From Gammaproteobacteria bacterium (lineage in GTDB: Bacteria > Pseudomonadota > Gammaproteobacteria > Burkholderiales > Burkholderiaceae_C), in the NCBI GenBank assembly GCA_018903185.1, contig JAHIQV010000187.1, forward strand, positions 1 through 5,035: 5,035 nt of DNA, given 5' to 3'. A program made the translations under genes and the position numbers. The notes beneath the pieces were generated by a model, which was given only the letters and a program-made list of their open reading frames with translations, was not told where the DNA came from and ran no database searches. Shown here piece by piece: positions 1 to 5,035 of the stretch; position 1 is the stretch's first letter, and the number at the start of each line of letters is the position of its first letter.

Positions 1-740
1 TCGCCCTCGGGCGCCATGGACTTGATGCCGTCCATGAGCGCGCGGTAGGCGGCGGCCAGGCGCTGCACCTTCAGGCCGGCAAAGGCCTTGGGGAACTGGC
101 GCGCGATGGCGATGCGGTTTTCCAGCAAATAGCCCAGGCCCGAAGGCGCCTGCGTGCGCTGGCCCACCACCCACCACCGGCCGTCGGGGCCGTGGGCCAG
201 GTCGAAGGCGACGATGTGCAGCCAGGTGCCGCCCGCGGGCTGCACCCCCTGCATGGCGCGCAGGTAGCCGGGGTGGCCCTGCACCAGCGCGGCCGGCAGC
301 AGGGCGCGCTTGAGCAGCTCGCGTTCGCCGTAGAGGTCGGCCATCATGGCGTTGAGCAGGCGGGTGCGCTGCAGCACGCCGGTCTCGATGCAGGCCCAGT
401 CCTCGGGGCCGATCAACATGGGGAACAGGTCGAGCGCCCAGGGGCGTTCCTGGCCCGACGCGTCGGCGTAGACGTTGTAGGTGACGCCGTTGTCGCGGAT
501 CTGGCGCTGCAGGTTGTCGTTGCGGCGGTTCAGGTCGGCCAGGCCATCGGTCCCGACGTGGTCAAAGAAACTCGACCAGGTGGGGTTGAGCGCTTCGGCG
601 CTTTCTGCGCCGGGGGCGGGCGCGCCACGCAACTCGTCCCGGTGTCCGGTGTCGGCGGGCACCGAAAGCGACAAAGCCCAGTCACCGGGGGAGTCCGGGC
701 TGAGCTCGTCGAAGAGGGAATCGGAGGCATCTGTATTCAC
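1..740 (-). CDS. Circularly permuted type 2 ATP-grasp protein, N-terminal part (runs off left edge)
   Basis: This reading frame is open to the left edge; 246 codons are visible. Read from the proposed GTG start, the first ~50 residues are low in conservation signals and rich in Pro/Ala/Asp/Ser. Typical features of the circularly permuted ATP-grasp family (DUF404/DUF407, CP_ATPgrasp_2) follow: RDNGVTYNVYAD at about 82-93, RPWALDLFPMLI at 99-110, LLPAALVQGHPGYLRAM at 147-163, and the strong signature QRTQAPSGLGYLLENR at 194-209. The family usually has Asp before RTQAPSG; here it is Gln. ATP-grasp enzymes join a carboxylate to an amine using ATP; the substrate of this family is unknown. No signal peptide is seen, so it is probably cytoplasmic. 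It lies 82 bases after the transglutaminase/DUF2126 gene on the same strand, so co-transcription is likely. Many homologues carry a C-terminal alpha-E (DUF403) domain, which would lie outside the window. The start is uncertain: the frame stays open further upstream, and a second GTG at 821-819 lies one base after the preceding stop codon. Neither has a well-spaced ribosome site. The family call is firm; the start is not. Confidence 0.88.
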   Translation of the reverse strand, partial: MNTDASDSLFDELSPDSPGDWALSLSVPADTGHRDELRGAPAPGAESAEALNPTWSSFFDHVGTDGLADLNRRNDNLQRQIRDNGVTYNVYADASGQERPWALDLFPMLIGPEDWACIETGVLQRTRLLNAMMADLYGERELLKRALLPAALVQGHPGYLRAMQGVQPAGGTWLHIVAFDLAHGPDGRWWVVGQRTQAPSGLGYLLENRIAIARQFPKAFAGLKVQRLAAAYRALMDGIKSMAPEG

Positions 741-822
741 GGGGTCCGAGTATGCCTTCGCTTCTCTCGCAGGGCCTTGGGGCGAAACCCGATCCGGAGG
801 AGGCCTCGTGTCGTCCTTCACG
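741..822. other. Spacer between the two co-directional genes
   Basis: These 82 bases separate the TGA of the transglutaminase/DUF2126 gene (825-823) from the proposed GTG of the ATP-grasp gene (740-738). No stable hairpin followed by a T run is visible on the minus strand, so read-through transcription is the likelier reading. A short self-complementary GAGGCCTC lies near 799-806. A purine stretch CGAAGG at 760-755 lies 14 bases before the GTG, too far for an ideal ribosome site. The spacer is also open in the ATP-grasp frame, so it may be coding if translation starts at the GTG at 821-819. Confidence 0.55.
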
Positions 823-3800
823 TCAATGGCGCAAATCCAGCGTGAACGGGAACTCGCGGCTCGGCGTGGCGGGTGCCACGTCCATCTTGCCGGCCGTGTG
901 GCCCATCTGGAAAAAGCGCGACATGCGGCGGCTTTCGGCCTCGTAGGCGTTGATCGGGAAGGTGTCGTAACTGCGGCCACCGGGGTGGGCCACGTGGTAC
1001 TGGCAGCCACCCAGCGAGCGCTGCATCCAGGTGTCCACGATGTCGAAGGTGAGCGGAGCGTGCGCGGGAATCGACGGGTGCAGCGCCGACGGCGGGCTCC
1101 AGGCCTTGTAACGCACGCCCGCGACGAATTCGCCCACGGTGCCGGTGCTCTGCATCGGAATGGCGCGGCCGTTGCAGGTGATGACATAGCGGCTGTCGTT
1201 GTAGCCCGAGACGCGCACCTCGATGCGCTCCAGCGACGAATCGACGTAACGCACGGTGCCGCCGGGCGCGCCTTCTTCGCCCATCACGTGCCAGGGCTCC
1301 AGCGCGCTGCGCAGCGTGAGCTCGATGCCGCGCGCCGAGACCTCGCCCACGAGCGGGAAGCGGAACTCGAAGTGCGGCTCGAACCAGGCCATGTCCAGCG
1401 GGTAGCCGAAGTCGGTCAGGTCGGCCAGCACGTCTTCGAAGTCCATGCGGATGAAGGTCGGCAGCACGAACCGGTCGTGCAGCTCGGTGCCCCAGCGCGT
1501 GAGCTTGTGCGTAAAAGGCTGTTGCCAGAAACGCGAGACCAGCGCACGCAGCAGCAGCTGCTGGGCGATGCTCATGCGGGCGTGCGGCGGCATCTCGAAC
1601 GCGCGCAGCTCCAGCAGGCCCAGGCGGCCGGTGGGCGAGTCGGGCGAGAACAGTTTGTCGATGCAGAACTCGCTGCGGTGCGTGTTGCCGGTGACGTCGA
1701 TCAGGATGTTGCGCAGCGTGCGGTCGACCAGCCAGGGCGGCATGTCCTGGTCGTGGGTCTGGCGGTTCTTTTCGATCTCCCGCAGCGCGATTTCGAGCTC
1801 ATAGAGCTGGTCGTTGCGCGCCTCGTCCACGCGCGGCGCCTGGCTGGTCGGGCCGATGAACATGCCGCTGAACAGGTAGGAGAGCGACGGGTGGTTGTGC
1901 CAGTAGGCGACCAGGCTGCCCAGCAGTTCAGGGCGGCGCAGGAAAGGCGAGTCGGCCGGCGTGGCGCCGCCGAGCACGAAGTGGTTGCCACCGCCGGTGC
2001 CGGTGTGGCGGCCATCGGTCATGAACTTCTCGGCGCACAGGCGCGTCTGGTGCGCGGCCTCGTACAGGAACTCGGTGCGTTCGACCAGTTCGTCCCAGCT
2101 GCTGCTGGGGTGGATGTTGACTTCGATGACGCCCGGGTCGGGCGTGACCTGCAGCATCTTCAGGCGCGGGTCGCGCGGCGGCGGGTAGCCTTCGAGCACG
2201 ATGGTCATGCCCAGCTTCTCGGCCGTGTCTTCCACCGCGGAGAGCAGATCCAGGTAGTCTTCGAGCCGCTGCATGGGCGGCATGAACACGTAGAGGTGCT
2301 GCGTCTTGCCGCCACCGGCTTTTTCGGCCTTGGGGCCGTTGGCGCGGTGCGGGTCGCGCGACTCGACCACCAGCGCGGTGCGCGTGAGCCAGGCGGCCGA
2401 TTCGTGGCGCTGCGGGAACCTGGACGACAGCGCCTGCGCGGGCGCGGCGCCCGGGCCGGGCTGGCCAGGACGCAGGCCGTCGATGGCCGGGCCGGGGGCA
2501 TCAAAGTCCATGCCCTGCATGGACACCATGCCACCTTCGGCAAAACCACCGCCCACCTGGTGCGGCGACACCTGGTGTTTCACGGTGGCGCCGCGCGGCA
2601 GCGGGTCGCGCGCGGTGTGCGGGTCCTGCTCGATGTGGTAGGGGTAGTCGGCCGCCGAAACCCAGGGCAGGGAGTCCAGCGGCAGGCGGTAGCCCATGGG
2701 CGAATCGCCGGGCACGAGGTACATGCGCTCGTCGCGGAAGAACCACGGGCCGGTGGACCAGACGGTGCCGGAAACGCGGTGGTAGCTGCTCTTGCCGTTG
2801 CTGGAAGGCTGTCCGGTGTCGTTGGCCTGCAGCGGCAGCACGTAGCCCACGGTGGCGTCCAGCCCCTGCGTGAAGACGCGGCGCAGGCGCGCGCGCTCCA
2901 GCTCGTCGTCGAGCTTGGCGTCGAACGGGTCCACGTTCACCGGCAGGCGGCGTTCGCGCCAGAGGAAATACCAGGTGTCCTCGTAGCCGGGAGTGATGAA
3001 TTGTGTGGACACGCCCAGCTTGCGCGCGAGGGCCTGCGTGAAGCGGCGCGCGTCTTCGCTGTCGTATGCCGCCACATCGCGTTCGTCGGCCAGCAGGGCC
3101 GGGTTGTTCCAGCAGGGCTGGCCGTCGGCGCGCCAGAAGATCGAGAGCGCCCAGCGCGGCAGCTGCTCGCCGGGATACCACTTGCCCTGGCCCATGTGCA
3201 CGAAGCCGCCGTGGCCGTATTGCTCGCGCAGGCGGCCCAGCAGCTCGGTGGCATAGCCACGTTTGGTGGGGCCGAGCGCGTCGGTGTTCCACTCGGCGGC
3301 GTCGCGGTCGGTCACGGCCACGTAGGTGGGTTCGCCGCCCATGGTGAGGCGCACGTCGTGTTTCACCAGGTCGGCATCGACCTTCTGGCCCAGCGTGACC
3401 ATGCTGGCCCACTGCTCCTCGGTGTAGGGCTTGGTCACGCGCGGCGATTCGTAGACACGTGTCACGCCCATGTGGTGCTCGAAGGTGACTTCGCACTTGT
3501 CCATGGCGCCTTCCACCGGCGCCGCGCTGGACGGCTGCGGCGTGCAGGCCAGCGGGATGTGGCCTTCACCGGCCAGCAGGCCGGAGGTGGGATCGAGCCC
3601 GATCCAGCCGGCGCCGGGCAGGAAGACCTCGCACCAGGCGTGCAGGTCGGTGAAGTCTTTTTCGGGGCCGCTCGGGCCGTCGATGCTTTTCACATCGGGC
3701 GCGAGCTGGATCAGGTAGCCCGAGACGAAGCGCGCGGCCAGGCCCAGGTGGCGCAGCATCTGCACCAGCAGCCAGCCGGTGTCGCGGCAGGAACCGCTCT

Positions 3801-4326
3801 TGAGCTTGAGCGTTTCTTCGGGTGTCTGCACGCCCGGCTCCATGCGGATGGTGTACGAGATGTCGCGCTGCAGCATCTGGTTCACGTCGACCAGGAAGTC
3901 GATGGTGCGGCGCTTCTTCAGGTCCACCTGGGCGAGGTAGGCCTTGAGGTCTTCGGTGAGCGGCGCGGTGGCCAGGTAGGGCGCGAGTTCCTGCAGCTGC
4001 GAGGCGTCGTAGCTGAACGGGAATTCTTCGGCGCGCGGCTCCAGGAAAAAGTCAAAGGGGTTGTGCACCGCCATCTCGACCACCAGGTCGATCGTGACCT
4101 TGAACTCGGTGGTGGGCTCGGGGAACACCAGGCGCGCCTGGTAGTTGGCGAACGGGTCCTGCTGCCAGTTGATGAAGTGGCCCGCCGGTTCGATCTTCTG
4201 CGAGTACGACAGCACCTTGGTGCGGCTGTGCGGTGCGGGGCGCAGGCGTACCACCTGGGGACCGAGTTTGACCAGGCGGTCGTACCGATAATGGGTGATG
4301 TGGCTCAGGGCAACATGAATGGCCAT
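823..4326 (-). CDS. Transglutaminase-like domain fused to DUF2126 putative amidoligase
   Basis: This complete gene encodes 1167 residues, slightly longer than the ~1100 usual for the family. Residues ~3-85 match the bacterial transglutaminase N-terminal domain (start MAIHVALSHITHYRYDRLV). Residues ~160-250 are the transglutaminase core with a complete candidate triad: Cys180 in KSGSC, His229 in DLHAW and Asp245 in GLDPTSG. From ~290 onward lies the DUF2126 region, with LTMGGEPTYV at 327-336, VIEVNIHPSSSW at 733-744, TGTGGGNHFVLGG at 775-787, NTHRSEFCIDKL at 881-892 and LLELRAFEMPPHARM at 904-918. DUF2126 is described as a putative amidoligase of the glutamine-synthetase fold, and these Glu/Asn/His/Arg clusters are plausible metal and nucleotide ligands (inference). 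A Gly/Pro/Ala-rich stretch at ~610-635 looks like a flexible linker, and the last ~150 residues look beta-rich. No signal peptide or membrane segment is seen, so a cytoplasmic enzyme is expected. In-frame ATGs also exist at 4401 and 4434. The ATG at 4326 was chosen because family homology begins exactly there and a GAAAGA site lies 7 bases upstream. The family call is firm; reaction and substrate are unknown. Confidence 0.93.
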   Translation of the reverse strand: MAIHVALSHITHYRYDRLVKLGPQVVRLRPAPHSRTKVLSYSQKIEPAGHFINWQQDPFANYQARLVFPEPTTEFKVTIDLVVEMAVHNPFDFFLEPRAEEFPFSYDASQLQELAPYLATAPLTEDLKAYLAQVDLKKRRTIDFLVDVNQMLQRDISYTIRMEPGVQTPEETLKLKSGSCRDTGWLLVQMLRHLGLAARFVSGYLIQLAPDVKSIDGPSGPEKDFTDLHAWCEVFLPGAGWIGLDPTSGLLAGEGHIPLACTPQPSSAAPVEGAMDKCEVTFEHHMGVTRVYESPRVTKPYTEEQWASMVTLGQKVDADLVKHDVRLTMGGEPTYVAVTDRDAAEWNTDALGPTKRGYATELLGRLREQYGHGGFVHMGQGKWYPGEQLPRWALSIFWRADGQPCWNNPALLADERDVAAYDSEDARRFTQALARKLGVSTQFITPGYEDTWYFLWRERRLPVNVDPFDAKLDDELERARLRRVFTQGLDATVGYVLPLQANDTGQPSSNGKSSYHRVSGTVWSTGPWFFRDERMYLVPGDSPMGYRLPLDSLPWVSAADYPYHIEQDPHTARDPLPRGATVKHQVSPHQVGGGFAEGGMVSMQGMDFDAPGPAIDGLRPGQPGPGAAPAQALSSRFPQRHESAAWLTRTALVVESRDPHRANGPKAEKAGGGKTQHLYVFMPPMQRLEDYLDLLSAVEDTAEKLGMTIVLEGYPPPRDPRLKMLQVTPDPGVIEVNIHPSSSWDELVERTEFLYEAAHQTRLCAEKFMTDGRHTGTGGGNHFVLGGATPADSPFLRRPELLGSLVAYWHNHPSLSYLFSGMFIGPTSQAPRVDEARNDQLYELEIALREIEKNRQTHDQDMPPWLVDRTLRNILIDVTGNTHRSEFCIDKLFSPDSPTGRLGLLELRAFEMPPHARMSIAQQLLLRALVSRFWQQPFTHKLTRWGTELHDRFVLPTFIRMDFEDVLADLTDFGYPLDMAWFEPHFEFRFPLVGEVSARGIELTLRSALEPWHVMGEEGAPGGTVRYVDSSLERIEVRVSGYNDSRYVITCNGRAIPMQSTGTVGEFVAGVRYKAWSPPSALHPSIPAHAPLTFDIVDTWMQRSLGGCQYHVAHPGGRSYDTFPINAYEAESRRMSRFFQMGHTAGKMDVAPATPSREFPFTLDLRH

Positions 4327-4333
4327 GCTGGTG

Positions 4334-4339
4334 TCTTTC
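4334..4339 (-). promoter_or_regulatory. Probable ribosome binding site of the transglutaminase/DUF2126 gene
   Basis: On the minus strand the sequence reads GAAAGA, then the seven bases CACCAGC, then ATG at 4326-4324. It is a partial Shine-Dalgarno match at good spacing. It supports the ATG at 4326 over the in-frame ATGs at 4401 and 4434, whose upstream sequences show no comparable purine-rich site. Confidence 0.4.
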
Positions 4340-4390
4340 AACAGGGGGAAGAAAACGATGGGTCCGCGGACGAGAAAAGGGTCGTCGCGG

Positions 4391-4410
4391 CTTGCTGCCA
4401 TGCTAGCAAG
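4391..4410. repeat. Short inverted repeat in the divergent intergenic region
   Basis: CTTGCT at 4391-4396 and AGCAAG at 4405-4410 are perfect 6-base inverted arms around an 8-base centre. The right arm overlaps a GCTAGC palindrome at 4402-4407. It is too short, and lacks a T run, to be called a terminator. An operator for a dimeric regulator is possible but unproven, and chance is a real alternative. The repeat itself is read directly; any function is a guess. Confidence 0.35.
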
Positions 4411-4470
4411 TCTTGCGCCACGGCTGTGTGACAAAGCTGCCCTGTGCGGGCCCAGGGTACCGGGCTGAGC

Positions 4471-5035
4471 ATGGCGGGCCTGGCGTTGGCCTGGCTGCCC
4501 GGGTGGGTGTTCGGGGTTGCCTGGCAGTTGCAGCAGGCCGCGCTCTGGCCTTGGCAGGGGTACGGGAGGCTGCTGTTCGCCAGTGGGCTGCTGATGGCCT
4601 GGCTGCTGTGGCGGGGCTCACCGGGCGGGCGTCGGTCGGCGTGGGTCCTGGTGCTGGCGATGGCGGCCGGTGCGTGGACGGGAGCGGGCCTGACCGGCCT
4701 GCGCGCAGCGCACTTTGCATCGCACGCGCTCGACCCGGCCCTGCAGGGCCTTGACATCGAAGTCACCGGGCGCATCGCCTCGATGCCACAGCGACTGGCC
4801 GACGGTGCGCGTTTCGAGCTGGCGGTGGAGTCCGCCGCCCGCGACGGCCGGCCGGTGCGCTTGCCCCCGTTGCTGCAACTGGGCTGGTTCAGTCGGGCGG
4901 GGTCCAAAGGCGATGGGGCTGCCCCCGGCCCCGACTGGCGCGCGGGGGACCGCTGGCGTTTCAGCGTGCGTTTGCGCAGTCCGCACGGCAACGCCAACCC
5001 GCATGGTTTTGACCGCGAGCGCTGGCTATGGGAAA
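4471..5035 (+). CDS. comEC: ComEC/Rec2-family DNA uptake channel, N-terminal part (runs off right edge)
   Basis: The frame is open to the right edge; 188 codons are visible of a family that usually has about 750-850. ComEC is the inner-membrane channel through which single-stranded DNA enters the cytoplasm during natural transformation. The visible part fits its N-terminus. Hydrophobic segments lie at about 2-20, 33-48 and 57-77. A soluble DUF4131-type domain follows, with DIEVTGRIASMPQ at 95-107, RFELAVESA at 114-122, the basic/aromatic WRAGDRWRFSVRLRSPHG at 156-173 and the family hallmark NANPHGFDRERWLW at 174-187. The competence domain and metallo-beta-lactamase-like domain lie beyond the window. 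The ATG at 4471 is the first ATG after the in-frame TGA at 4429-4431. A GTG at 4444 would add nine residues (VRAQGTGLS). Neither start has a clear Shine-Dalgarno sequence. The gene diverges from the transglutaminase unit, so it is probably functionally unrelated to it. The family call is confident; whether this strain is transformable cannot be told. Confidence 0.87.
   Translation, partial: MAGLALAWLPGWVFGVAWQLQQAALWPWQGYGRLLFASGLLMAWLLWRGSPGGRRSAWVLVLAMAAGAWTGAGLTGLRAAHFASHALDPALQGLDIEVTGRIASMPQRLADGARFELAVESAARDGRPVRLPPLLQLGWFSRAGSKGDGAAPGPDWRAGDRWRFSVRLRSPHGNANPHGFDRERWLWE

Larger units (their letters stand above)
4327..4470. promoter_or_regulatory. Divergent intergenic region between transglutaminase/DUF2126 and comEC
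   Basis: The two genes diverge from these 144 bases, so promoters for both must lie here or overlap the gene starts. Hexamers resembling a -35 box exist in both directions around 4428-4434 (GTGACA on plus, TTGTCA on minus), but neither has a convincing -10 box at 16-18 bases, so no promoter is called. The minus-strand frame stays open through most of the region, up to an ATG at 4434, but the translated stretch lacks family similarity and is probably not coding. On the plus strand the last stop in the comEC frame is TGA at 4429-4431. Confidence 0.5.

Noticed and set aside
192..845. A 217-codon plus-strand open frame over the ATP-grasp gene
   Set aside because: Antisense shadow of the ATP-grasp coding region, whose minus-strand frame carries RTQAPSG and other family motifs. 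The plus-strand translation shows none.
2501..3496. A 331-codon minus-strand open frame overlapping the DUF2126 gene in another frame
   Set aside because: Arg/Ala/Pro/His-rich out-of-frame reading, typical of alternative frames in high-G+C genes. The main frame is conserved throughout this stretch.
4391..4410. Inverted repeat as a transcription terminator
   Set aside because: It lies between divergent gene starts where no terminator is needed, has only 6-base arms, and is not followed by a T run on either strand.
481..4431. A 1316-codon open frame on the plus strand, antisense to the transglutaminase/DUF2126 gene and the start of the ATP-grasp gene
   Set aside because: Within 823-4326 it is in exact codon register with the real minus-strand gene, so it stays open simply because that high-G+C gene has no TTA, CTA or TCA codons. 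Its translation is a monotonous His/Arg/Val/Ala/Gln/Gly mix without recognisable domains, while the minus strand shows clear family motifs.
4327..4434. N-terminal extension of the transglutaminase/DUF2126 gene from ATG at 4434 or 4401
   Set aside because: The extra residues (such as LVRGPIVFFPLLKDTS) do not look like a signal peptide or a family domain. Family similarity starts at MAIHVALSHITHYRYD, and the only reasonably placed ribosome-like site precedes the ATG at 4326.
4338..4997. A 219-codon minus-strand open frame over the comEC start
   Set aside because: Its Pro/Ser/Arg/Ala-rich translation lacks domains, and the opposite strand reads a clear ComEC N-terminus ending in NPHGFDRERW.

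Overview
The window is high-G+C DNA, roughly two thirds G+C by eye, with dense coding and short gaps. Gene content and codon use suggest a betaproteobacterium of the Burkholderiales, most likely Comamonadaceae-like (Hydrogenophaga/Acidovorax/Variovorax type). That placement comes from recognising protein families by eye, not from a database search. No mobile element, tRNA, rRNA or CRISPR array was seen.

Layout from left to right. (1) Positions 1 to about 740, minus strand: the N-terminal part of a circularly permuted type 2 ATP-grasp protein, cut by the left window edge. (2) Positions 741-822: an 82-base spacer with no clear terminator. (3) Positions 823-4326, minus strand: one large complete gene of 1167 codons. 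It encodes a transglutaminase-like protease-fold domain followed by a long DUF2126 region, a putative amidoligase of the glutamine-synthetase fold. (4) Positions 4327-4470: a divergent intergenic region holding a ribosome-binding-like site and a small inverted repeat. (5) Positions 4471-5035, plus strand: the N-terminus of a ComEC/Rec2-family DNA-uptake channel, cut by the right edge.

Genes 1 and 3 run in the same direction and are probably one transcription unit, with the transglutaminase/DUF2126 gene first. This pairing belongs to a widespread but biochemically obscure neighbourhood: circularly permuted ATP-grasp, alpha-E/DUF403, transglutaminase and, in many genomes, a proteasome-like peptidase. 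It has been proposed from comparative genomics to make, attach or trim a peptide or amide-linked modification. Here it provides one predicted ATP-dependent ligase, one predicted amidoligase and one Cys-His-Asp transglutaminase/peptidase site, the last two in a single chain. The product and substrate cannot be read from the sequence. ComEC is transcribed away from this unit and probably only shares the intergenic region with it.

The most interesting content is this uncharacterised amide-bond-forming system. It is a known conserved neighbourhood, not something unique to this window.
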